A stretch of DNA of 64,000 nt from Ulva prolifera (lineage: Eukaryota; Chlorophyta; Ulvophyceae; Ulvales; Ulvaceae): contig CM041203.1 in NCBI GenBank assembly GCA_023078555.1, positions 1,631,481 to 1,695,480 on the forward strand, given 5' to 3'. The notes beneath the pieces are model-generated. The model was not told the origin of the DNA and made no database searches. It saw only the letters and a program-made list of their open reading frames with translations. Position 1 is the stretch's first letter. Every line of letters starts with the position of its first letter. The position numbers were made by a program, and so were the translations under genes. Positions 12,418 to 23,676 of the stretch are shown piece after piece.

Positions 12418-15400
12418 TCATGTCTCCTTGAAGCAATCTACGTTCAACTGCTCCAAGCTGCCGGAATGTTCGGAGCTTGCATATTTGTCATCTTGCAGCT
12501 CGTTCTGCCAATTCAAGCGTTCCAACAACACAGCTGGAGTCGGTGTGACCATGAGAGCGCTCTGCAAATCACCGTACATCCGTTTCAGAAGTCGGGCGTG
12601 GATAACACCATGCTGCATGACCAAAGACACCAGAACCCGTACCCGCTCATGTCCACGACCCTGCAGCACCTGTTTGGCTTTTCCAGATTTCATTCCGCCA
12701 GCATACCCCGCGTTTCGCCCCTCAAATGCAGCCAGGTTTATACTCTTGACCGAAAAGTCTGTTGTGATGCCTTTGAATCGATAAGTTCCCACATCATGTA
12801 CTTGTACTTCGTGTGTGTAGTTCAGTTGATGCTCAGCTCCTGACATGTGCCCTTCGTCCCTGCACATTTGGGCACGATGGACGCGTAGACAATGTACGAT
12901 GGATTACATCGGCCTCCCACGCTACGAGGCACAGCTTCGTACTGCTTTGTGCCGCACCAGGATTCGTCTTGTATTTCTTCAGCCCTTTCCGCAGAAACAC
13001 GTCCATACAAGTGCTTGCAGGCTAGTGCAAGCCGAGTTCCCAGCCACTTTTTCGCCAGCTCCTCTGGAACTTCTTGATCAAATCTATGGGGCACTGCAGG
13101 CTCGCAGGTTGTGGTGAGTTCACCCCGCCGCACAAGCACAGACTTGGCGGACTTGAATGCCAGCACATGCCACGTGTTTGTACCCGGGGCCTCCAAATTG
13201 TCCGGGGCCAACGCCTACACGCATGAACTTGCACGCTGTCGTAGTTCATCGCCCATTGTCAGGAACTGCTACAAAGATCAGGCGAGTCGTGATGTCTCAT
13301 GCAAGCAGAAAGCATGGACGACAAGCGCAAGTGGAGCTCCACTCGACCGGACCTCTTCTGCCACTTCTTTCATGCACAAGAGCTGCCCACCACGTGCACC
13401 AGCCATCATGCGTGCAGCACGGTTCACTAGGGGGCCCCAATAATCAGCCCTGCCGGTGGTGCTGTGTGGCGTGATGGAGCGAGGCTCCCCTTTGTAGACC
13501 CCGGTCTTCACACGGGGCCCACGAAAGAGGAGGGAACCGTCTTCGCTCCACTCTGCTTTCATCGGCGGCAGCTGCAGCATCTCGGGGGTCCAATCAGCGA
13601 TCACCAGCAGCTGCTGGAGCACAAGATGAAACTTCACAGCGTCCGTCGGCGTGTGGAATGTCAGCATGAATACAGCATTCACCTCTTGACATTCATACCC
13701 ATCAGCGATGTCCAGCGACTGCTGAACACACCCTTTGTATATGGCGACAGCACCCTCAGCTGCATCCTGCATCCCCGGTTGATAAAGAGACTGATAGTCT
13801 GCAAAACATGTGAACACCATGACTACTTCGGTACCCCGCTTTTGCTCGCAGAATTGGCGTGCGCCTGGGGCTTGCCAGAAGGTTGGTTGCATGCAGCAGA
13901 TGGATGGTATTGGACGAAGGCCAGTCACGTAGGATTGGTGATACAAGTTCGAGGATGTCAGCTGCTGCACATTGAGAATGCTGCCATGAGGATGACGGGA
14001 TGGTTGGTAGATCATGTGCTTGCCCAGGTCCACTATCATCGGGACGAGACCAGTCGTGACGTCGGTGGTCGTAGCTTGAGTGGTATCATCATGCTTACGC
14101 ATCGAAATCAGCATGTGATGCAGGGAGCGCAGGCTTGCGCTGTGCAACTGGCCAAAAGACTGCAGCAGCAAGAAACGAATGGTGAGCTCATCTTGTCACC
14201 TCTCTTTACTTCTAGGAGGTCAGGCAAGCCCACCTGCTTGTGATTAATGGTGGACAGTGTGTGTGCAAGCCGCTGCTTTATATCCTCCAGTGTCTTGATG
14301 TCATCAGCAGTCACAATCTGACAGACGTTCGCAATCGCCAGTAGGGCGTCCAGGTCAGCCATGCCGTCGCTGTACAATACTTCCAGCACTCGACCCTGTT
14401 GCAGTGGCACGCCATCATGGTGATGCTTCGGGCCAATGGAGTCATGCAGTGACAAGGGTTGCCACATCAGGTTGGAGGCCACATGAGCACATACCAGGCA
14501 GGCCTGCAGCGTGATAGTGTGCCGACTGACAGCAATGGATACCCGAAGTCCAGCAAACAGCTCCCGCCACTGCCGGTCGCTATCTTGGTGGAAAATGGGC
14601 TGAGATAAGTGAGACTTGGCCAAGTCAGCTGACCAAGGTGCACGCAAAAGAGCGTGCTGCGTATGAATGGCCCAAGCCAGTGCATCTGACAGCTCATGGA
14701 AGCCATACAGCAGCCGACTTCTGTCTCGTGGATGGTCAAACCCCAGAGTCAATTTCCAGCCACAGAACTGAGACAGCGACTTTTCACAAACATCGCGATA
14801 GCATGCGAGTGATTGTATGGCATCTTCCGGCTCAAGGCATGCTAGAGATACGTCAACATCTTTGACCGTGCACATGGCAACGTAGCACTGATGAGGCGCT
14901 GGGGTGTTCAGTCTCGGCCTTGTGAGCAATCCCACCATGCCTTCCGTCCATGATAGTGACTGCATAACAGTTGGTGTTAATGCTGAAATGTTTGAATGGT
15001 CTATACAATTCCGATCAATTGTGCTGCAAGCAAGACAGTCCCCGCTAATAGCAGAACACGTATGTAGCATCGTACCCCACCCTCCATTGGAAGATGTCCA
15101 GGCTGGCACGAGCGCTTGACCCATGCGACAAAAACGGACTGCTTCCGCTGAGCCATGCGGTACAGCACGCCACATATATAGAAAACCATCAGGACAAAAG
15201 TCATGGTCTCAATCATCCACATGAACTCGAAAGAGCGGCAGTAATGGACAACTTTGCCATTGTTACTTCTGAAGACCTTTTCGGTGCCAGTCTGGCATGG
15301 ACAGCCATATGTCAGCACGTAATCCGGTGAAAATACTGTGTTGGACCCAGGCAAAAAGGCTGACTGGCACTGCAACTTCGAATTTTTTATGGTCTCAGTG

Positions 15401-16443
15401 ACGAGCCATTCATCATTGACAGGCACACCCAAAGCCTCAATACATAGCTGAGCGCCATAGCTCCAGTCCACCCCGAGCCACTCTTCTGGAGCAAGATCGT
15501 GCAGTTTCTGTGCCAGCACAATAGCCTGGGCATCACTCAGAGTGTTGTTATGGCAATTCAGCGCAGATCCTTTCGTCTCCAGCCCCCAGAAACTCGGCCG
15601 ACCAAACTCAGTGGGGACCATGCCAAATAGGCGGGGGTTGTCCCTCACATCTAGGAATTGGAGTGGAAGCTGTGAAATGCTGGTCGGCAGTACACCGCGT
15701 AAATCCAGACCAGGCAACAGGAGCCCAGTGACAGTATGAGGACTAGGACAGTCAGTAATCTGCAGAATTGATGGCTGTCTAGACCCTTGAGAATTGATGT
15801 TTGCGAAGATGCAGACTTGCATCACCCCATTCACGACAATGCTTTCAATGTCCGCCCGCACCATTACAGTAGCATGTCGATTCTCCAGATGTTGGCGATT
15901 TTGTGGAGAGATGGAGTCAAAAGTCTGTTGCGAATCTTCGCGTTGTGCATCGTGTAAATGATCAGCGGTTGCCATGTAAGCTGACCATGCAGATCGTCCT
16001 GCTGAGAGTATGGCTCCATTTTGCAGGGCGTTGACAGCTCCTTCATCAGACATACAGCAAACCACGCCATACCACACACAGTAATCATCTGTGCCGAAGG
16101 CTTGGGTTGTGAAATTCCATTTCTTTCCATGTGAGGGAATCAGCCATTGCTCGCCACCAGCTACAAATCCAGCTGCCAGCATGAACGCTGCTTTGCAGCA
16201 CGATAAGTGCTACACCCACAGCCGTACAGCGCAAGTGCGCGCACACGACACGATGAAATACTTACTTGCATCGTACAGCTCTCTGAGGACTCGAAACGTT
16301 TTGGTGCGACGAGCGGCTGTCTCTGTATCAGAGTAATCCAAGACGTGTCCTGTTACTCCCACGTGATGATTCTGTGTCATGAAGAGTACAGCTGAAAGAG
16401 TGGCTGATCTTGAGGCTCCACGGAGAAACCAAGGCACCTTCAT
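12418..16443 (-). CDS. LRR receptor with two class III nucleotide-cyclase-like domains
   Basis: Exon 1 (16443-16266) starts MKVPWFLRGAS, a signal-peptide-like start, and ends RVLRELYDA. A 93-base intron (16265-16173) joins it in frame to TGFVAGGEQW. Together they form the plant LRRNT cap, closed by DDYCVWYGVVC. An LRR stretch follows (TGLLLPGLDLRGVLP, FLDVRDNPRLFGMVP). Then come a helix, MIETMTFVLMVFYICGVLY, and a second hydrophobic helix, YIRVLLLAGTVLLAAQLIGI. The cytoplasmic side has a first cyclase-like domain (about 14940-14250) and a second (about 13930-13000) with GYECQEV, DYWGPLVNRAARM and GGQLL, then the C-terminal strand VGTYRFKGI. The NRAAR transition-state motif is present in the second domain, but the metal-aspartate positions read VFTCF and NAVF instead of FTD and GDAF. 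The first domain is also degenerate. A receptor scaffold or an inactive heterodimer half is as likely as an active cyclase. Confidence 0.85.
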
Positions 16444-17427
16444 CAACGCGATCCTCCCGCTGTGTGCAGTTACTCCAGAACTTTATGTGGCATGGGTCAC
16501 AAGCTGCCTGCCTACTGTGATGTACATGAACCTCACAATCACATGATTCTCGACGATAGCTAGCTGATGGCTCTGTTGTGCGGATGTTTTCGTAGACGTA
16601 TCAATACAGCGTGCAGTATACTGCCCTTAGCATGTAGAAGTGGGCACATATGGTACAGGCTAGTCGATGCAGATGCAGAAGCAAGCCACTGCTACCTCAT
16701 GGCTGCTTCCAGCGGCCCGCCACATGCATGCACGTGTTAACATCCTTCTTTGCTTGCGAACACGCGTTGGCAGCAAGCGCAGAGCTGTGGATGCATACGA
16801 CCGGCTCCTCTATTGCTGTTGTAGGAGCTCGTTACTTTCCGCCACGAAGAGGACGCAGTGCCAGTCTGTGTGCAGTAGCACCGCTGTTGCTCCGCAACGT
16901 CACGATAATCACCACGTGCAGTGTACATTGTACACAGTCCGCATGCATCTACACAACATTCAAGAACCTCCACATGTGCCGCTGCAGATTTTACACGTGG
17001 GGTTTTAGCTGCTATCATGCAAGATGGACCGAATGTGTGCACATCGAATGTGTCGGTGATGATAATACTTATGCCATACACACTGCTTGCCAATGGTTCC
17101 TTCATGTGACGTGGAGGAGGAATATTGATTAAATTTTTGGTTGATAGCGTGTGATCAATTGGCATGTATCAGAAGCGCTCTGGCCCAGTGCAAACCCACA
17201 CAGAGCTGATGAGAACATCTGATGTCTACATGATCGTGTCCTTGCATATGCATATTACACCATATCTGCCTATTGACCGATTTCCAGATCAAACGTTTCC
17301 TTTTCGTCCGAATTTGCTGTGGGCCATCTGCACGGTCATTAGCGAGTTTAGCATACACTATACGCAATGTAGTACCATTGCCATGATGTGTAATACAGCA
17401 GTGCCACTCTATCCGCTTGCGCAACTG
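16444..17427. other. Intergenic region upstream of the receptor gene, nothing recognised
   Basis: This interval lies between the 5' end of the receptor-cyclase gene and the 3' end of the G-patch gene. The short frames on both strands show no domain or splice pattern. It should contain the receptor promoter. A single TGCATGCA occurs near 16724. Confidence 0.45.
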
Positions 17428-18724
17428 TCACTTTAACGATACCCACTTATCTAAGGCCGCTAATCGTCCTCCATCCAAGACCTTCTGCAGCCGTTTGGAT
17501 GCTTTTCTATCACTGCAAGACATCTTCGCTGCCACAGCAGCTTCTAGTTTAGCACGTTTGACACGTTGTCGTTTGGACTTGCTTATCAAGCCTTTTGCAA
17601 TTTTCAGGACTTTCTTTTTGAGCTTGGTTGCATCCTTCAACTGCCCTGCACAGAGCATACAGGCCGTCTTTCAATGCACACTCCCGCGGATGGTCACAGT
17701 TGCCCAGTGCGCAACGAATCACACCTTGCAGTTCTGGTTCCTCAACAACCATGACATTCGCACTGCAAATGTTATTGGTGGGTCCACTGGATTCTTGGAA
17801 TACTACCTTGCTTCCCTTCCAATCTGCGGCCGCGTCTCTGCCTTTGCGCTTACCCATCCCTGCCTTGCCCTGCACAATTGTAGAGGTGAGCATGAAGTCT
17901 GACTACTTCAGCGGTGGGGCAGACATGGACTGAAGTCGCACCTGTCGCTGACTTTGCTTAACGCGATTGTATATATCCTCCTGCGTTGAAGCAGTGAATC
18001 CTTCCCGTTGCTTTGGCTTGTCTGTTTCATTCAGCCCTCCGAGCCAGCCAGATGATACGAACGCTTTATGACCCCACCACGAGCTTGGCTGCAGTGGAGG
18101 TGGGGGTCTCACTTCAGCGGGCTCTGTTGATTCAATAACAACAGATTTTGCAGTTTTTCCGCTCCGAGTTGGAGTTGGCAAACTGGCAGTGCCCTGAGCT
18201 GGAGCTTTTACATGGTCGACCTGCGCTGCTAGTACAGCTTCTTGTTCCCTGATGCGCTCAAGCTTGCCTTGTCGGGCGCCAAACCGGCCCAGATTGTTTC
18301 CTTTGGCCAGTTGACGCGCCAGCTTCAGCTCCGCGGCACTTGCACTGGATCTCACACCAGCAAACTGCAAAGACGCGCTACGGGCTGAGTCATCTGTGGC
18401 AAATTCCTCTTCACTATCACTGCTGCTGCTACTGCTGCTGCTTGATGTACCAGCTGTGGCAGTGCCCATATTCAGCTTAGCCATTGCCTGCTCATACGCG
18501 CTTGCGGCATAGTCATGCTCCCAGTTCCACGTGCGTTTACCTCCGAGCCCGACTGTATCATCTTTCTTGACGGCCTCCAGGGGAACACTGATGCCCTGGC
18601 TTTCCTTCCCAAGCCCGCAACCCTTCTGCCATCCCATGCGCTCGAGCATTTGCTGCCCAAAGCCACCCATCGCGGTCGCTTTCTTAGGCGGCACGCCATT
18701 AACGTACCCGTCTGGAAGCTTCAT
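17428..18724 (-). CDS. G-patch domain protein, PINX1/SPP2-like, nuclear RNA-processing factor
   Basis: The start is the ATG at 18724 (MKLPDGYVNG). Near residues 13-55 lies a complete G-patch: GGFGQQMLERMGWQKGCGLG followed by QGISVPLEAVKK and VGLGGKRTW. G-patches activate DEAH-box RNA helicases in splicing and ribosome assembly. Downstream are an acidic serine run (SSSSSSDSEEE), a basic helix GARQGKLERIREQEAVLAA, and the plant-type WWGHKAFVSSGWLGG motif. After an intron near 17900 comes GKAGMGKRKGR then DWKGSKVVF. The C-terminus (17658-17428) is lysine-rich (KLKKKVLKIAKGLISKSKR). The WWG---FVS-G-LGG and GK-G-G----A-W-G-K--F blocks resemble plant G-patch proteins of the At1g63980 type. Which helicase it serves cannot be told here. 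Confidence 0.8.
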
Positions 18725-20364
18725 AGTCGCATGTACGAGTGATCGCGCAGGTAGGCTGCAATGCCGATGCGTTTTTAATCTGAAACACCCACACAAAGCA
18801 GATTTCAGCCGACCACAGCTACAGTGGAATCCCGAGTGGACTGTGATGAGCGCACTGCAATAAAACGTCGGCTTCTCGCGGTCATCACATGGCGCCGACT
18901 GCTATTCCAGAGACACGCCGTCGATGAGGAACCGGTGGACACTTCCTCTTTCTGAGCATGTTTGCCATCCTCCCGAAAGGCACAGATAGCCAAAATTGTC
19001 AATCCAAGAAGCCCTAAATGCAATCTCGAATAATACTAGATATGGAATACATGGTGACCCGGTAGCGACTGAATGAACGTGGCCATGTATTCAGCCCAGG
19101 GGCCTGGCCGCGGCTGCTGAACGAAGCGGCGACCAGCGACGTCCCACAGCTACTCCGGGAACAGGACGGCCAGCACAGGCCTGTGAACGCAGCCAAAAAT
19201 GTATTCTAAGGATATGGTGTGATGTCCTAAACCTCAATGACGATGTGCAACTGTACCCAGCTGACCAGGCCTGGGTTCACAAAAGCGCTAGCCACAGGCA
19301 CTGCCGCAATGTGCCACCACAAAGGCAGCACACACAGGCAGCCGGACACCTGAATACGCGCCGTTCATCGTGAGATCTAACACTTCTGTGGCTGCTAGTG
19401 TCAGCTGTCGCCTAGCTCTGTCACGGCCTGTGCACAGTGAGCACCAGCAACAAAAAGGCCCTGCGACAAAAACGCCCTTGTCCGGGACATGGTTCAAGCT
19501 TGCAGTGTCCAGGACAACAGCCTGTCGCAACAGTCTGGCCGCTTCAAGACCTCGTCAGCTACCTGTCAACTCAACGCAGTGACAAGATCTGGAGATCTCT
19601 AGATATCTCCAGATGTGCCCATCGTTGCAGCAAGGGCGGGCACCTGGAGACCTCTCTCACATGCACCTCTGGAGATCTCCCACATCTGTGTGGCGGCCGT
19701 GCAGATACCTGCACATCTGGAGATCTCTCTAGACGCGGTCTGGAGATCTCTCCAGAGGCGGTCATCGCTTCGTGTCCGCCGGCCGCACAGGTGTGGCGTC
19801 CACCCGCACCTCCGCTTCCCAGCGGTGGACCTTCAAGACTGTCACAAACACTGCCGGGCAGCCACGGACATCCTTGCAGGCGCTGACTGGCCGCTCACGG
19901 TTGTTGCACCACCTCTGCGGCTGCGCTCCTGTGACGCGGCCGGTGTGGGAATGCGCCAGTACTCGTGTCCATGCCATGATGCAGTCAACGTTGAGGTACC
20001 TCCCGCTCTGCACGCATGGGCAAGTCGAGGCCCGAGTCCAGACGGCATTGCTCGGCTTGGCTTAGCAGCTGAGCTAGCTGCCAGGAGAGCTGCCCTTGGT
20101 ATGCGCCTCCAAGTCGTACCCTGTCTCGCCGGCCTCTATATGACCTACACACGTCAAGCTCGCGAAGCTCCCCTTACCCCACCAAATCTTCTGGGGGTAA
20201 GAAAGAATGACCGGACAGATATGGCTACTGCCATATCAATTTGAAATGAGTCTTGGGTGGGCATGCTTGTAAGCATATCTGCAAAGAAGCATGGTTGCCT
20301 ACCCCTACTATGTGCCAGCTGCCGAGGTGAATCGCAGTTATGCTGCTGTCGTCGACGACCCCCA
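18725..20364. other. Gene-poor stretch with a short-repeat cluster
   Basis: No gene is supported here. The minus-strand frame 20013-19762 (GRYLNVDCIMAWTRVLAHSH) is open but unrecognised. The notable content is the CTGGAGATCT repeat cluster annotated separately. The promoter of the G-patch gene should lie at the low-coordinate end. Confidence 0.4.
19588..19757. repeat. Cluster of TCTGGAGATCT repeats with hairpin potential
   Basis: The core TCTGGAGATCT occurs at 19588, 19668, 19716 and about 19739, with a diverged copy near 19643. The first copy forms a hairpin with 9-base arms (TCTGGAGAT / ATCTCCAGA) around 8 bases. The last reads TCTGGAGA-TC-TCTCCAGA, with 8-base arms. The units are unevenly spaced, so this is not a simple tandem satellite. 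Confidence 0.7.
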
Positions 20365-21912
20365 CTAGTAGCCAGTCAACGCTGCAGGGGAGGTGGTGTA
20401 CTGTTGCGTGTACTTCCTTGACCATTCACATGCACTGCGAGCGGCCGCAGCGAGCTTGAAACCGATGAATGCCGCGCTGAGCTCAGGAGCGCCCATGTGC
20501 TGGGGTCCACACGCAGGTGGCAGCCAGAGCTCAAGTCGCCGGTCACGATACATTGCTCTCACTTCGTGCGGGCCGGCAGGCGCTGCAGGCAATCGTAGCA
20601 GAACAGCAGGTCCACCGGGGATAGGCTGAGGGAAGGTGCGTCTAAGACGAGGCGCTGTTTGGCGTAGGCGTCGGTGGCGACAGCCAGCGAAAGGATCAGC
20701 CGGCTGGCCATGGCCTCAATCCCTGCTTACGCCACTGCCTGCCTGCCTGCCGCAGCGACTTGGCCAGGGCTCCTTGCAGTTGCAAAGGCCCACTGGCTAC
20801 GGGAAGTTGCCTGTCACCACAGCCTCGCCTGCTGCGCGCTGTAGCCTGCCTGGAATGTGAACAGCGCCCGGTACCGGTGCACGTGGGCTAGCGGTGGCAT
20901 GGCTGCCGCTGCTTTGCATCGTCGTGTGCATTCATGGAGAACCGGTGCATTCATCTTGTGCAGATATCATTTGTTGCGTATTATTACCCATATCGGTTTT
21001 GCTGCAGATCTCTCCCGGCAACATTCCGGGCGGCCCATGCATACCGCGCCTGCCGTGTGGTGGAGGGAGAGTTCATAAGCCCTTGCAATGCAATCGGTGC
21101 ATTTAACCTGGGAGGTGCACCATGCGTTATCCAGGCCAGCACTTTGTGGGCCCGCCCTGTGTGCCGCCCCGGCGGCGCCATCTGTGCCAGCCGCTCCCAC
21201 GCCGGCACAACTCTGAGAGCTTCCCGCTGCGGAAGCAGCTCTGGTGCTGCGGTGCCGCGTGGGCTTGCTGCAGGAAGCGCTTCTGGTCGATCGGCACATG
21301 CTTCATGTCGGTGGTACCTGTGAGGATGGCCGCGGTCGCCTGGTCAAACTGATGCAGCCAGTGGCCATGCATCTGGCGGAAGTTTTCTCTGACCGATCAC
21401 CAGGCTCGGAGCTTCATGTCTTTGAGCACACACCCTTCAGAGTGCACAAGATGCTTGACAGCCCCTTTGGCCAGGATGGATCCTACTAGTATGATGAGCT
21501 ATGTGAGGAGCTCATCGGGCTCGGATTCGCCGCGGAGATCTCTTTCTTCAGCAGCTTGGAGCTCGTGTACTATTCGCCGAATCCTCTGAGCGGAAGCGCC
21601 CCTGTCACTGGTGCAGGGTCTGAGGGCTTTGCTGCCAGTGGTTGTAAGGGACGCGCTGCCCTTTTGGATGCTCACCGGTATGTACTTGCCGAGTGGCGCC
21701 TGCAACGAGCGGTCATGGTCGGCTTCTGCACCATGACACAGGCCGCAGCAGAGGCAGTCGCCCTGCACCCGCTGCACCCGCAGGCATTGCGGCTGCTCCA
21801 TTGGCTGCGCACCAGTGTTGGGTCGCTTTGCAGCATTTCCAGGACGGCCACCCCGAAAATAGATCTGCATATTCACAATTGTTCCATGTGATCGGGCCCG
21901 ATGACCCAACAC
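20365..21912 (-). CDS. Probable multi-exon gene of unknown function (low support)
   Basis: Several minus-strand stretches look coding and are bounded by plausible splice sites, but I recognise no family. From 5' to 3' they are: about 21650-21510, GASAQRIRRIVHELQAAEER, strongly helical; about 21405-21300, NFRQMHGHWLHQFDQATAAI, after TCGGTCAG and before a GTACC donor; about 20725-20590, MASRLILSLAVATDAYAKQR then SPVDLLFCYDCLQRLPA, after GTAAGCAG; and about 20592-20365, RDRRLELWLPPACGPQHMG then ELSAAFIGFKLAAAARSACEW. Frames and intron phases were not fully reconciled, so the extent is approximate. Most of the protein would be alpha-helical. Confidence 0.35.
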
Positions 21913-21946
21913 TGCTGCGCACCCTGAGGCAGTCGGTTGCCAGCCC

Positions 21947-21979
21947 CCACTCGGTCTAGACCGCCACTCGGTCTAGACC
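21947..21979. repeat. Two copies of a 16-base unit containing GGTCTAGACC
   Basis: The unit CCACTCGGTCTAGACC occurs twice, one base apart. Each copy holds the perfect 10-base palindrome GGTCTAGACC. The following bases (CTAGCTAGGAGTCTAG) are also CTAG-rich. Confidence 0.7.
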
Positions 21980-22475
21980 TAGCTAGGAGTCTAGCAAGTT
22001 AGTTGATGACCGGCCGGGGTGTGTGGGGCTGCCCTGCCTCACGGTGTTCATGCTCAGGCCGCCCGAGGCAGAGCGACCATCGTGCCCAAGCTGCAACGAT
22101 GGTGTTTGTATGTCATCATGCATGTATTTGCTGCGGGTTGCTCTCTTGTCGGGCTCGTCGAGAAGCCTGTAGCCGTGAAGCTGCAGCTGCTGGAATGCAC
22201 AGCTGGTACTCTGATCGTCTTGCACGCATGTATCCTCAGTGATGAGCCTATCAGGAATGTTGGGGAAGCCTCCGATTTACCCAAGTCTTTATTCGTGCCA
22301 AATCTCGCCTCTGCGCCACAGTGCATCGAAGCACGTGTTAACTGCAATTGGTCGCGCCCTGAAGGCTCAAGGGCACCGTGCATGCTCTGAAACCTAAGTA
22401 TTTATATCATCTCAAGTATCGGGGGTCAGTTGAGGGTGAGCTTTGGCCACGAATACATCCAATTTGGCGTCGATT
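21980..22475. other. Intergenic stretch, nothing recognised
   Basis: Frames are open on both strands but show no domain. No repeat stands out after the CTAG-rich beginning. Confidence 0.4.
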
Positions 22476-23066
22476 TCATGGTCCGATGAAAGTCCTCAGT
22501 CTGTCGAGCCATTCCTGGGGCCCTGGTTCAATGAAAGGCTTCGGGCAAGTTGTCTGCAGCGCGTGTAATTTATCATTGTGGGCACGCAAGATGCTGCATC
22601 GTGTGGGCCTGACGGAATGCAGTGCCTGGCCACCCGCAGATGCGTGCACACACGGTCTTCCAAGGTGCTTCCAGGACATCTGGCACCGTGGGGAGTTCAA
22701 TGTACATAAATCTTGAGACTCCATTGCGTTTATACGTCATGGTAAGGATGTGCCTGAAAAGTGGCAAAACATGTCGATCTGAGCCCTCTCAAGCCCCTGG
22801 TGTATGTCGATTTCTCCCTGGTTCACCTGCTCCCCTATCTCATACGCACGCTCAGTGGCCTGAGGGGAGCTGCCCGCTTGTACGCCACCCATTGCTGCTG
22901 CGCAACACACCCCCTCCTGCACCCTCGCACGCGGCGCAGCGCGCGCACGGTGCACTGCGGTACTCGGGCGCGCAATCCAAAGACGCCACGCGAATCCTTG
23001 TAAGATTTTGGTTCTTGTGATACCTTCTAAACTGTAAACGGAGCCCGGAAAGTGATTGCGGACCAA
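22476..23066 (-). CDS. Possible 3' exons of an unidentified gene (weak)
   Basis: Three minus-strand pieces look coding. About 22870-22760 reads TERAYEIGEQVNQGEIDIHQ then GLERAQIDMFCHFSG. About 22735-22630 reads YKRNGVSRFMYIELPTVPD. About 22547-22476 follows a CTGCAG acceptor and reads PFIEPGPQEWLDRLRTFIGP to a stop. The glutamate-rich helix and the clean terminal frame argue for a gene, but no family is recognised and the 5' part is not seen. Confidence 0.25.
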
Positions 23067-23676
23067 ATTACCCTGAGCCTACCTACCCAACTGCTTTAGA
23101 AGCACCGAACTCCAAAGAACCTCCTCCCCGGGGGTCCAAAGGTTTTCGGGGGTTTTGGTAGCCACCGTGATACATATCATCGCGCCATCTTCTACGCGCT
23201 CCCAGAGGGCCCGGCTGAGCCTTGCGGGTTGTTTGCACACCTCTTGACCCGTTGACCACGATCATGCATGCGGGGGCTTGTGGACGTCGTGTTGGTGCCG
23301 CGCGAAGCGAACAAATTTCTGATCGCTGCCACGGGGAACCCAAGCTGCAATGCTTCGAGAGCTGTCTTCATGCTTGCACAGGCACATGGTTCTTGCAGTA
23401 GCTATGCTGGGCCCTTCTGCTTTGTTTTACGGCGTCCACATTGCCGTAGTGGATGGTTCGGTGCCAGACCAAGTATAATTGCATCGTTCAGAGCCTAAAC
23501 CTCGGTGGCACATGCTCGGAGACCATAGTCCTTAATCTCTTGCTGCTCTTCGATGTTGATAGGAATATTAATTGCCCATACGAAATTCCCAAGGTGATCG
23601 GCATGTCCTGCGTCTGGCGTATCACAGCCCAATGAAGCTTTCCAGCTGCTTGAGAATGTATAAATAGACGATAGGC
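23067..23676. other. Upstream region of MurA
   Basis: No gene is seen. A TATAAATA sequence lies at about 23659 on the plus strand, 18 bases before the MurA ATG. That is too close for a normal TATA box unless initiation is unusual or the first codon lies elsewhere. Confidence 0.35.

Noticed and set aside
20365-20860. Assignment of the unknown minus-strand gene to Rogdi or Ecdysoneless families
   Set aside because: Only composition and a few hydrophobic positions agree. No diagnostic motif is present.
23659-23667. TATAAATA as a MurA TATA box
   Set aside because: It is only 18 bases before the ATG that gives a phase-perfect first exon, so transcription from it would start within the coding region.
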